From NCBI RefSeq assembly GCF_003610355.1, contig NZ_RAPY01000003.1, forward strand, positions 124,001 to 188,000: DNA of 64,000 bases, in the 5' to 3' direction. A program made the translations under genes and the position numbers. This document shows, piece after piece, positions 18,136-26,002 of this stretch (positions within the stretch are counted from its first letter, which is position 1; each line of letters begins with the position of its first letter). Under the pieces are notes generated by a model that saw only the letters and a list, made by a program, of their open reading frames with translations, was not told where the DNA came from and made no database searches. The stretch comes from Sphingobacterium detergens. GTDB lineage: Bacteria > Bacteroidota > Bacteroidia > Sphingobacteriales > Sphingobacteriaceae.

Positions 18136-19002
18136 CTAGTAAATACTAAATAAGACTACGATCAAAAATTGGAGCACCAGACTACCATCCAATAAGTAGG
18201 CATAGTGGTAGTGATCTTTCGTTTTGAAGACAGCCAGCTTTAGGAGTGCATAAATCAGTATATTGGTTAAGATCAGCCCCAATTTGATCCATAACAGATA
18301 AGGAGCGATAAGGATTAAGAGACTATGTAACAGCAATAAAGTATAGGTAAGTCTTTTTGCCTTTTGCTCCCCTAACATATTGGGCAATGTCCTCAAATGA
18401 TAGTAGGAATCCTGTTGAATATCGCGTATATCAAAAGGTAGTGTGCAAATAATCAAAAATATAAATTTTAGCACACAAAGTGCAACAAGTACCCAAGAGT
18501 CTATCCTGTCCCCGATATTGAGCAATTCGACATAAGGAAGCACGACACTACTGCATACCCAAACCAAGGCGATATGGAAGATTTTTGCCCCAGGAACTTG
18601 CCGAAGCCCAACTTTGCGATCGTGAAAAGTAAACAGCGGCATCCCATACAACAAGCTCAAGATTCCAATAAAACCTAGGAATAAGAACGAATAAATATGG
18701 ATGTGCAACAAACAGTAACCAAGAATAATTAATGTGATGACATTATTTAGCCACATCACCCACTCGTGATTAAATATCCAGCGCGTGCGGGCAAATTTTG
18801 ATTCTTTTGGGTTTTGGGGTTTAGACCACCATAAGCTAAAGTTGTAGAGCAATAATGTTGCTGTCCCCTCAACCAAGACAATAGACCAATTGATCGGACG
18901 TTCAAATATGATATAGGTCAGTGCACATTGAGCCATGGCGGCCAATGCAATCAAAATATTCGTATAAATGCTGATATAGAATATCTTTCTTAGAAACAAC
19001 AT
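18136..19002 (-). CDS. UbiA-like polytopic membrane protein lacking the first Asp-rich motif
   Basis: A 288-residue integral membrane protein with about eight hydrophobic segments. The second Asp-rich motif of UbiA prenyltransferases is present as D191-x2-D194-x3-D198 (LPFDIRDIQQD), followed by LRTLPNMLGEQKAKRL as in that family. The first NDxxDxxxD motif, which binds the prenyl diphosphate in active members, is absent; the corresponding place reads LWWSKPQNPKES. It may be a diverged relative with another substrate or a non-catalytic protein. It is convergent with the dehydrogenase and divergent from acs, and appears monocistronic. Confidence 0.65.
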   Translation of the reverse strand: MLFLRKIFYISIYTNILIALAAMAQCALTYIIFERPINWSIVLVEGTATLLLYNFSLWWSKPQNPKESKFARTRWIFNHEWVMWLNNVITLIILGYCLLHIHIYSFLFLGFIGILSLLYGMPLFTFHDRKVGLRQVPGAKIFHIALVWVCSSVVLPYVELLNIGDRIDSWVLVALCVLKFIFLIICTLPFDIRDIQQDSYYHLRTLPNMLGEQKAKRLTYTLLLLHSLLILIAPYLLWIKLGLILTNILIYALLKLAVFKTKDHYHYAYLLDGSLVLQFLIVVLFSIY

Positions 19003-19187
19003 CTGTGTTTAATCTTGCTGCAATATAACAATCTTGATAGATAAAAGTAGTTTAACATTATATTAAACATCAAATTGTTGATAAAATGGGCAAAAACCGC
19101 TAAATTGTACACCGAAATTGAGCTATTAAAAACAATTTCGCAACGATAACTTTATAAATTAAAATAATTCATAATAATCCTATAACA

Positions 19188-21104
19188 ATGAGCCTACAAA
19201 TAAAATCATTTGAAGAATATCAAAGTGAATATAAGCGAAGTGTAGAACAACCTGAGGAGTTTTGGGCGAGCATAGCGGATCATTTTTTCTGGAAGAGAAA
19301 ATGGAATAAAGTGCTAAACTGGAACTTTGAGGAACCTAATATCAAATGGTTTGATGGTGCAAAATTAAATATTACCGAAAACTGCCTGGACCGTCATATT
19401 TATGCGAATGGCGATAAACCAGCGATTATCTGGGAGCCAAATGACCCAAATGAAGCACATCGTATCCTTTCCTATAAACAATTGTTGCAGAAGGTTGAAC
19501 AATTTGCTAATGTATTAAAGAATAACAATATCAAAAAGGGTGATCGTGTCTGCATTTATTTACCGATGGTTCCTGAATTGGTGATTGCAGTATTGGCCTG
19601 TGCCCGTATAGGCGCTATCCATTCGGTTGTCTTTGGTGGATTCTCGGCACGTTCCATCGCCGATCGTATCGTGGATGCGGAATGCAAATTGATCGTTACT
19701 TCCGATGGTAGCTACCGTGGTAATAAAACCATTGGACTTAAAAATATTGTTGATGATGCTTTGATGCAATGTGATACTGTAGAGAAAGTCATTGTATTAA
19801 CACGTACGCGTACACCGGTATCCATGATCAAAGGCCGTGATGTATGGTGGGAAGATGAGATCAAGAAAGTGGAAACCCAAGGAAATCCAGCCTGCCCAGC
19901 AGAAGAAATGGATGCTGAGGATACCCTGTTTATCCTTTACACGTCTGGATCTACAGGTAAACCTAAAGGAGTTGTACATACCTGTGGTGGCTATATGGTC
20001 TACACGGGATACACCTTTATGAATACCTTCCAGTATCAACCAAATGATGTATTTTTCTGTACAGCTGACATCGGTTGGATTACTGGCCATAGCTATATTG
20101 TTTACGGGCCACTATCCCAAGGTGCCACTTCATTGATGTTTGAAGGTATCCCAACATTCCCAGATGCCAGCCGTTATTGGGATATTGTTGACAAATTTCA
20201 AGTCAATATCATTTACACGTCCCCTACAGCGCTACGTTCATTAATGGCTTTTGGCGATCAATTTGTAGATAAAAACGACCTTTCCTCACTACGTGTACTA
20301 GGTTCAGTAGGTGAACCTATCAACGAAGAAGCATGGAACTGGTTTAATGAAAAGGTCGGTAAAAAGAATTGTCCTGTCGTTGATACTTATTGGCAAACGG
20401 AGAATGGTGGTCACCTGATCACTTCTTTAGCTGGTGTTACACCAGAAAAAGCAAGTTATGCGATGTTCCCAATGCCTGGTGTACAACCGGCGTTGATGGA
20501 CGAAAATGGCAAAGAAATCGAGGGCAATGATGTCACCGGAAATCTATGTATCAAATTCCCTTGGCCAGGTATGCTACGTACGACCTGGGGCGACCATGAC
20601 CGTTGTAGACAAACGTACTTCTCCACTTACAAAGACATGTATTTTACGGGCGATGGCTGTTACCGTAGCCCAGAAGGGTATTACAAAATCACAGGTCGCG
20701 TGGATGATGTCTTGAATGTATCTGGTCACCGCATCGGTACTGCGGAGGTAGAGAATGCCATCAATATGCATGCTGACGTTGTGGAATCCGCTATTGTCGG
20801 TTATCCACATCCGGTAAAAGGCCAGGGTATCTATGCTTACGTTATTGCTAATCACCACACGGATGCAGAAGCAACCAAAAAAGATATCATGGAGACTGTT
20901 TCGCGCATTATCGGTCCTATTGCCAAACCAGATATTATCCAGTTTGTCAATGACCTTCCAAAGACACGTTCCGGAAAGATCATGCGCCGTATTCTACGCA
21001 AGATTGCGGAGGGAGATATCAGTAATTTAGGTGACACATCTACTTTGCAGGATCCGACAGTAGTCGAAGGTATCATACAAGGTGCTGAAGGCCTGAAAAA
21101 ATAG
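19188..21104 (+). CDS. acs: Acetyl-CoA synthetase
   Basis: It activates acetate to acetyl-CoA through acetyl-adenylate. The 638 residues have the ATP loop YTSGSTGKPKGVVH (about 250-263), the acetate-pocket region with DTYWQTENGGH, and the hinge/ribose motif YFTGDGCYRSPEGYY. They end in the C-terminal PKTRSGKIMRR with K597, the lysine acetylated by Pat/Gcn5-type regulators in other bacteria. The length is slightly below the 650 usual in enterobacteria. It is monocistronic with its own terminator. The 185-bp upstream region is AT-rich and no clear operator was found. Confidence 0.97.
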   Translation: MSLQIKSFEEYQSEYKRSVEQPEEFWASIADHFFWKRKWNKVLNWNFEEPNIKWFDGAKLNITENCLDRHIYANGDKPAIIWEPNDPNEAHRILSYKQLLQKVEQFANVLKNNNIKKGDRVCIYLPMVPELVIAVLACARIGAIHSVVFGGFSARSIADRIVDAECKLIVTSDGSYRGNKTIGLKNIVDDALMQCDTVEKVIVLTRTRTPVSMIKGRDVWWEDEIKKVETQGNPACPAEEMDAEDTLFILYTSGSTGKPKGVVHTCGGYMVYTGYTFMNTFQYQPNDVFFCTADIGWITGHSYIVYGPLSQGATSLMFEGIPTFPDASRYWDIVDKFQVNIIYTSPTALRSLMAFGDQFVDKNDLSSLRVLGSVGEPINEEAWNWFNEKVGKKNCPVVDTYWQTENGGHLITSLAGVTPEKASYAMFPMPGVQPALMDENGKEIEGNDVTGNLCIKFPWPGMLRTTWGDHDRCRQTYFSTYKDMYFTGDGCYRSPEGYYKITGRVDDVLNVSGHRIGTAEVENAINMHADVVESAIVGYPHPVKGQGIYAYVIANHHTDAEATKKDIMETVSRIIGPIAKPDIIQFVNDLPKTRSGKIMRRILRKIAEGDISNLGDTSTLQDPTVVEGIIQGAEGLKK

Positions 21105-21128
21105 TTCCACAAGAACCTTTAACAAAGG

Positions 21129-21153
21129 AAGCCTCCCATTGGGAGGCTTTTCT
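21129..21153 (+). terminator. Terminator after acs
   Basis: A 9-bp stem (21129-21137 with 21141-21149) has a 3-nt loop and a short T-rich tail. A second gene converges from 21170, so it may act in both directions. Confidence 0.85.
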
Positions 21154-21169
21154 TATTATTTGGATTTCC

Positions 21170-22162
21170 TTATCGCGATGAGTTAAGTCGAATAGGAATT
21201 GAATATCTCACATTCAACCGTTCTCCGCGCTGTATTCCCGGTTTCCATTTTCCTGCTCTTTTTATAACACGGACTCCTTCCTCTCCTGTCCCAAAGCCTA
21301 AATCCTTTTTTACAACTGGGTCCTTAATATTACCGTCTTTGTCTACGATAAATTCAATCATTACAATACCCGATACGTTATTGCTAATTGCCTCACGTGA
21401 GTAGGTATAGTTGCTTCCGATAAAACCCATCAGTCGCGAAATCCCACCAGGATAATCCGGAGGACTCATAAAGTTGGTGGTATCATAACTAAAAACCTCA
21501 CCGTTTTCCTTTGTTTTAATCCCCGACACTAATTGATCATGATTGTAAGTTTCGACGAAACTATCCTTTCCCATCTTCCCTTTCCACTGGCCCTCCCGTA
21601 GGTTATTTTCCATTGCCCCTTCTTCATAACTCCAGCCATAATCCAACCGAATAAAACCAGTCCCATTTTCCAACCGTTTGTTATTTAAAGAGTCATAGTA
21701 TACGACATACCTGGGGTTTTCTATTTTCAATTTTCCTTTTTTATCGGGGCTACTTGGGTAGAACACAATTTTTTCTAGTTTATTATTGGGGTATAGGTAA
21801 AATGCCGAATCTATAAGCGCGCTTTCATCGCTAAAGTTTTCTAAGCTTTTTAAAGTTCCATGTTCATAAAATTCATACTTTCGGCCTTGGAATTTAAACG
21901 GATAAAGAGGATTCCTACTAATACCACTAAGTTTAATGGAGTCATTCCGCAAATAAAATTCTTCAATACGATAAACTTTATCCTTACCTTCAGCATCCAC
22001 ATGGATTGTTCTTATAAAATAGGCGGAATCACGCTGTTTTGTTTCAGCGCCATTTCTCTTATGATAACTCGTAAAAGCGACTTGGGCGTAAAGATTCGAT
22101 ATACATAAAGTGAATAGAAGAAAACAAATAAGTTTGACTGACAAATGCAGATAATATTTCAT
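21170..22162 (-). CDS. Secreted protein with TonB C-terminal domain
   Basis: A 330-residue exported protein. Residues 1-26 form a signal or anchor (hydrophobic LICFLLFTLCISNLYA). The middle (about 60-220) is YwqK/MORN-like, with repeated short strands such as YEFYEHGTLKSLENF and ENGEVFSYDTT. The last ~100 residues are a TonB C-terminal domain (GIVMIEFIVDKDGNIKDPVV, then VIKRAGKWKPGIQRGE). Such proteins are numerous in Bacteroidota; many are probably not energy transducers because they lack the long Pro-rich linker, as here. The role is unknown. It is monocistronic, convergent with acs. Confidence 0.8.
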   Translation of the reverse strand: MKYYLHLSVKLICFLLFTLCISNLYAQVAFTSYHKRNGAETKQRDSAYFIRTIHVDAEGKDKVYRIEEFYLRNDSIKLSGISRNPLYPFKFQGRKYEFYEHGTLKSLENFSDESALIDSAFYLYPNNKLEKIVFYPSSPDKKGKLKIENPRYVVYYDSLNNKRLENGTGFIRLDYGWSYEEGAMENNLREGQWKGKMGKDSFVETYNHDQLVSGIKTKENGEVFSYDTTNFMSPPDYPGGISRLMGFIGSNYTYSREAISNNVSGIVMIEFIVDKDGNIKDPVVKKDLGFGTGEEGVRVIKRAGKWKPGIQRGERLNVRYSIPIRLNSSR

Positions 22163-22271
22163 AATAGTTCTTAATATCCGCGCAATTTAATAAATCTCTT
22201 AAGTAAATTAGAAATTGACAGGTTAAATAATCATTACCTATGTTCAACATAACTACAATTAAAGAAGCTAT

Positions 22272-22294
22272 GTTTTCCACACAATGTTAATAAC
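22272..22294 (+). other. DnaA-box-like dyad, copy 1
   Basis: Two 10-nt arms, GTTTTCCACA and TGTTAATAAC, are separated by 3 nt. TTTTCCACA differs from the DnaA box TTATCCACA at one position; the second arm read in reverse, TTATTAACA, differs at two. The same arms with a different 3-nt spacer occur in reverse at 23656-23678. Confidence 0.4.
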
Positions 22295-22410
22295 TATGTT
22301 TAAAACCCAAAAACATGACAACCCAATCTTTTCCTCGAACTTAACTATCTCCAATAACGTGGTAGGTCGATTTAAGCTTTAGGCTTATTGAAGTCTTTAT
22401 ATCAGTTAAC

Positions 22411-22441
22411 AAAAAAATAGCCACATCATCACGACGTGGCC
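22411..22441 (-). terminator. Terminator of the small secreted-protein gene
   Basis: On the minus strand an 8-bp stem with one G-U pair (22420-22427 with 22433-22440), loop of 5, is followed by A and seven T. It lies 34 bp after the stop of the gene at 22475. Confidence 0.85.
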
Positions 22442-22474
22442 AAAAATAAACATATGAATTTAATTAAACAGTTG

Positions 22475-22906
22475 CTATTTGTATGAGTTTACCGAACTCG
22501 CGACCTTCCAGCTACCGGCTTCATTTACCAAGGTAACCAGATCGGTTTTCGTAAATGTTTCGAATTTCATAGTAATCCGCGCCACCATATAATTTTCGGA
22601 CTCCTCTAGGATCTCGGTTTTGGTACTACAGTTCAGTTTTTCACCTTTTTGTTTTTTCAAGAAAGAAATTACCTCTGAACGTGTATTGGTACGTCTAGTT
22701 TCGCCTTGAATCTTTTGGCTGAAATCGGAAGCGAATAGTTGCTCAACACCACCCGATATACCTTCTGTCATGACAGATACATAACTATCAATAGCTAAGT
22801 CTGCAGTGGATAGGTTCAATGTTTTACCAGGATTAACTGCAGCCATCGTAAATGTTGATACTGCGATCAAAGCTGCTGCTGCACATGTCTTTACTAAAGT
22901 TTTCAT
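22475..22906 (-). CDS. Small secreted NTF2-like protein, putative
   Basis: A 143-residue exported protein: residues 1-22 are a clear signal peptide (MKTLVKTCAAAALIAVSTFTMA) cleaved before AVNPG. The remainder (YVSVMTEGISGGVEQLFASDF, then a Lys-rich region, then YMVARITMKFETFTKTDLVTL and SWKVASSVNSY) looks like the putative lumazine-binding/NTF2-like fold common in Bacteroidota, with the typical final 'GSWKV' strand. The function is unknown. It is monocistronic with its own terminator, in a gene-poor area flanked by DnaA-box-like dyads. Confidence 0.75.
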   Translation of the reverse strand: MKTLVKTCAAAALIAVSTFTMAAVNPGKTLNLSTADLAIDSYVSVMTEGISGGVEQLFASDFSQKIQGETRRTNTRSEVISFLKKQKGEKLNCSTKTEILEESENYMVARITMKFETFTKTDLVTLVNEAGSWKVASSVNSYK

Positions 22907-23053
22907 AATCGTTTCTACTTTATATTGTTAGTTTTTTATTGTCTCTTTCCTAGTAGTCGTAGGGATGTTGATTTTGTTGCAACATTTCCTTCAACTTTCT
23001 GATTCAAAATTAAGACAACGTAGCCTACGATTTTATTACATTTAGACTAACAT

Positions 23054-23350
23054 TCAGAAAAAGTCGGTGAATGAGGGGGATAGGGCGGTAAAAGATAATG
23101 GCCGTAGAAAAATTGCATTACATTTAATTGAGGTGAATTTCTTGTTAAGCGACTTTAATACCTTGACGATCAAGATGACTGTCATTTCTGAGGAAATCAT
23201 TTCGACAGCATGGCATCCATAACGAATAGCGAGGTAAAGTGTAAGATTACACTCCGAATGCTCGATTTCGCGCTCCAACTTTGACATTTCCCCGAGTATC
23301 TGAACGACGTAGTCCTGTAGCGAAACCAATCCGACGGATGGGAATTTCAC
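23054..23350 (-). pseudogene. Doubtful 98-residue frame, possibly a decayed RteC-like N-terminus
   Basis: The open frame reads QILGEMSKLEREIEHSECN near its start and SSEMTVILIVKVLKSLNKKF in the middle. This loosely resembles the N-terminal helices of RteC-type regulators of Bacteroidota conjugative elements; the match is from memory and weak. The last ~25 residues are low-complexity and Phe-rich, and other frames nearby are also protein-like, as expected after frameshifts. No partner genes of a conjugative element are present. It could equally be a chance frame. Confidence 0.2.
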
Positions 23351-23389
23351 ATTTTCACAGGTCAGAATGAGTTAGTTGCCCGTCAGAAT

Positions 23390-23432
23390 GAACAAGTCTC
23401 CTGTTTGTATGACACTGACTGGAGACTTGTTC
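23390..23432. repeat. 12-bp perfect inverted repeat beside two direct repeats
   Basis: GAACAAGTCTCC at 23390-23401 is mirrored by GGAGACTTGTTC at 23421-23432, with a 19-nt spacer. There is no T tract, so it does not look like a terminator. Two direct copies of GTCAGAATGA at 23361 and 23382 abut it on the left. Confidence 0.5.
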
Positions 23433-23642
23433 GCTTAGATAGGCGTCGAAATGAATCAAACAGAAGAGAAAACGATTCCGCCGGATGGCGAAATGAAAGT
23501 TCCCCGTGACAAAGTATCACCAACCTAGGTCGAAACAATCTAGAAACAGGGGCGTATCAACATCTTGTTCCGCAAAATGACACCGCCATAGTGCAATTTG
23601 AAGCATTTTCACGCCGTAGTCATCCAAACCATCTTAAAAACA

Positions 23643-23679
23643 AGTTTTCCACATCGTTATTAACACAATGTGGAAAACT
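23643..23679. other. DnaA-box-like cluster, copy 2 (reverse dyad plus extra box)
   Basis: AGTTTTCCACAT at 23643-23654 is mirrored by ATGTGGAAAACT at 23668-23679. The right arm together with GTTATTAACA (from 23656) forms, in reverse, the same 10-3-10 dyad as at 22272-22294. There are thus three box-like units in 37 bp. Confidence 0.4.
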
Positions 23680-24143
23680 CAGAATACGATGCATTAGACT
23701 CTCGTTAAAAACCACTCTACAAAATCGTCAGTTGAATATAATAAAAAACTGGGGTAATGAAATTCGTTAGGCAGGCGCCATTGATCATACTTTGAGATAA
23801 TCATAAAGCAGTGTTCCAACATCTTAAAAAAATATAATGCAGAGAAGATACAATAAAGGTTTGGATATGGTTCAATTTAAACACTCACACCGTATCCTTT
23901 CATATGTTTTTTGTTTTCAACTCAGTAAATGTCATGATCGATGCGCCGACGAATAAAAACACAAATTGTTTCAAATTTTAGATATCTTATTGATACTGTC
24001 TTTTTCTGAGCAAATAGACCTCAAGCCATGTAGATAATTAGGAGAACAAAGTACCACATGAAATTTAAAAATTTGTGATTTAAACCTATTTACTCAAAAA
24101 TCACTATTGTAGCGGCAGATCTATTAGATGACAGGAGTACCTT

Positions 24144-24175
24144 AAAAAAGCCCCTCCAGAAAACTCTAGAAGGGC
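24144..24175 (-). terminator. Terminator of metallohydrolase/SusCD operon A
   Basis: On the minus strand an 11-bp stem including G-U pairs (24165-24175 with 24150-24160) has a 4-nt loop and six T. It lies 54 bp after the stop of the DUF4302-type gene and closes the operon that starts with the sigma gene at 33156. Confidence 0.9.
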
Positions 24176-24229
24176 AATCCAAATAAATATATGAAACAAT
24201 CTCTCTTAGGACAGATAGAATATAATAGA

Positions 24230-25093
24230 TTAGGTCCCTGGAACTAACTTAATGGTTTCAGCATCATTGGTAAAATATCCTTTGGAGTATGCACCCGTTG
24301 GTTCTACATACTTCAATTCTCTAAATTTCACTCCATTTACATCGTACTCTGTGTAAAAGTCAAGCCCAGTAGGCGTATAGCGATAAGCATATGGTTTAGC
24401 ATTTCCAGCAATAAGCAATGCTCTCTTCGTTGCAGCCGTCGCAAATGTTGCAGGGAAAGATTCGGTTCCCGCTTCAAACCTGTAATTTGAAAAGGCGTGG
24501 AATTTCGCTACCGCAGCACGATATGATGCTATGATCGTTGAAGCTTCGTTCGATTTAATTGGTAAAAAAACAACCTTGTTATAGGACTTTCTTCCTTCCA
24601 TAACAATAGAATCTCCAGACGCCTTTGTTACCAAGAAATCATTCTCCCCCTTCATTCCTTCGTTAACAGCTCCAATTTGGGCTGTTAAAAAACCTGGAAG
24701 TTGATAAGCCGCATTTCTATTAAAATATCCCGGTAGTGCAAAATAATGAAAGATCCGATTATAGGTATCGAAGGTTAAAATTGGACCGGCTCCTGGCACT
24801 ACGATGTATGTACTTGTCTGTGGTGCAAGGGTCGTCAAATCACCCTCAAAAGTAACATCCGCTAAATTATTAAATTTAGCAAATAATGTGTAGCCACCAA
24901 ACTCCAGAGCACTACTTGGGAAATATTTAACCACCCAACCATCTTTATTTGATTGCAGTGTAGAATATACATCGGCAACACTTGCATTTAGACGATCTGT
25001 AGGGTTCTCATCAAAGATCTTATCCATTTTCTTCTCACAACTTACGCTCAAAGACAAAATGGATATTGCTAATATAAATAGTTTTATTTTCAT
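24230..25093 (-). CDS. DUF4302-type surface lipoprotein, short form (operon A)
   Basis: A 287-residue lipoprotein: hydrophobic signal then SVSCEKK with the lipid Cys at about 19. The region after the signal (DRLNASVADVYSTLQSNKDG, then WVVKYFPSS) is the signature start of DUF4302 proteins, which accompany SusCD and HExxH lipoproteins. The function is unknown. It is much shorter than its paralogue in operon B (442 residues) and lacks that protein's last ~120 residues. It is the last gene of operon A, 5 bp after the metallohydrolase gene. It probably binds the same surface ligand or scaffolds the complex. Confidence 0.75.
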   Translation of the reverse strand: MKIKLFILAISILSLSVSCEKKMDKIFDENPTDRLNASVADVYSTLQSNKDGWVVKYFPSSALEFGGYTLFAKFNNLADVTFEGDLTTLAPQTSTYIVVPGAGPILTFDTYNRIFHYFALPGYFNRNAAYQLPGFLTAQIGAVNEGMKGENDFLVTKASGDSIVMEGRKSYNKVVFLPIKSNEASTIIASYRAAVAKFHAFSNYRFEAGTESFPATFATAATKRALLIAGNAKPYAYRYTPTGLDFYTEYDVNGVKFRELKYVEPTGAYSKGYFTNDAETIKLVPGT

Positions 25094-25098
25094 TTTTC

Positions 25099-26001
25099 TT
25101 AATTTATAGTTGTTTGATCGAAAGTATTGAGCTGCGGATAACGAGCGATAATATTTGCACGCAACATATCCATATCAATTCCCCATTCAGATTTCATATA
25201 GGATTTTACGATTGCCAGTTTCGACAGGATCAACGTTCTCCCAGCTGCGGTCGACCCTGAAGAATTAAGAATAGCATCAAATTCAGCTTGGCCTCTTGTT
25301 ACGTAAAAAGAATACAATTCCGCAAAATCCTCTGTGTCAGCCTTTGAGGCATAAGGAGAAACAAAACCCGCTGCAACTGCTGCTCCAACCGAAGTATATG
25401 TCGTATTCCACTCATCGTCTACATAACCTAAGCCAGTTATTTCTTTGAAATTGCTAGGATAAGGCTTATTTTGATTTAAAATATGCTGAAACTCATGGTG
25501 AACCGTTTTAAAAAAACCATTCGTTAGGAACTCAGGATTTTTACCATTTGCTTCATTCAACTCCAATAGATTATACAAGGAAACTTTAGTACCTGTTTCT
25601 GCTGTTCCGAGTATAATTACTCCATTTGTTTGCACAGGTACTGACCCTGTATATGTAATGACTTTAGGAAAGTTATCTCTTAAAAATTGTTTGCTGCCAA
25701 CAACTTCGCTATACGGTTCCATTACCAAAAATAACATCAGTTTTGACAAACGAATAGACGATTCATAGGGTGCAGGAACCAATCTATAAGTCATATTTGA
25801 TTCCTTATCCACATATTTATATAATATCTCTACGTTATATGGCTTTGTATAATTATTGTACAAATAGTTATCCAATGCATTTTTAGGAATTTCTGAATCT
25901 ACAAAAACACTTTTTGAATCCAGTTTATCTTCTTTATTACATGCGGAAAATAAAACTCCACATGAAATTAATATTGGTATTAGTTTATTAATAACTTTCA
26001 T
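25099..26001 (-). CDS. SusCD-associated zinc metallohydrolase lipoprotein (operon A)
   Basis: A 300-residue lipoprotein with lipid Cys at 21 (FSACNKED) and a zincin motif HEFQH at 169-173. A conserved TEDFAE sequence follows at 223-228 and may supply the third metal ligand, as in gluzincins. It fits the substrate-import-associated zinc metallohydrolase lipoprotein family, always found next to SusC/SusD. It presumably faces the cell exterior and cuts a peptide, amide or ester in the imported substrate; the substrate is unknown. It sits 1 bp from susD and 5 bp from the DUF4302 gene. Its paralogue in operon B has an additional C-terminal module. Confidence 0.85.
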   Translation of the reverse strand: MKVINKLIPILISCGVLFSACNKEDKLDSKSVFVDSEIPKNALDNYLYNNYTKPYNVEILYKYVDKESNMTYRLVPAPYESSIRLSKLMLFLVMEPYSEVVGSKQFLRDNFPKVITYTGSVPVQTNGVIILGTAETGTKVSLYNLLELNEANGKNPEFLTNGFFKTVHHEFQHILNQNKPYPSNFKEITGLGYVDDEWNTTYTSVGAAVAAGFVSPYASKADTEDFAELYSFYVTRGQAEFDAILNSSGSTAAGRTLILSKLAIVKSYMKSEWGIDMDMLRANIIARYPQLNTFDQTTIN

Positions 26002-26002
26002 A

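Larger units (their letters stand above)
22163..22474. other. Gene-free stretch with DnaA-box-like dyad and a terminator
   Basis: No gene is seen. The stretch holds the 23-bp dyad at 22272-22294 and the terminator of the small secreted-protein gene at 22411-22441. The rest is AT-rich and unremarkable. Confidence 0.5.
22907..24143. other. Gene-poor 1.2-kb stretch, possible mobile-element debris
   Basis: No intact gene is supported. The segment 23161-23520 is about 45% G+C by hand count, clearly above the surrounding intergenic DNA. It holds one doubtful frame on the minus strand (23054-23350) and broken short frames on both strands. It also has two direct copies of GTCAGAATGA (23361 and 23382), a 12-bp inverted repeat, and a DnaA-box-like cluster at 23643-23679. 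Beyond 23700 it is ordinary AT-rich DNA. Confidence 0.5.

Noticed and set aside
22059..22280. 73-codon minus-strand frame upstream of the TonB-domain gene
   Set aside because: It overlaps the signal-peptide end of the TonB-domain gene in another frame, has no recognisable motif, and runs into the DnaA-box-like dyad.
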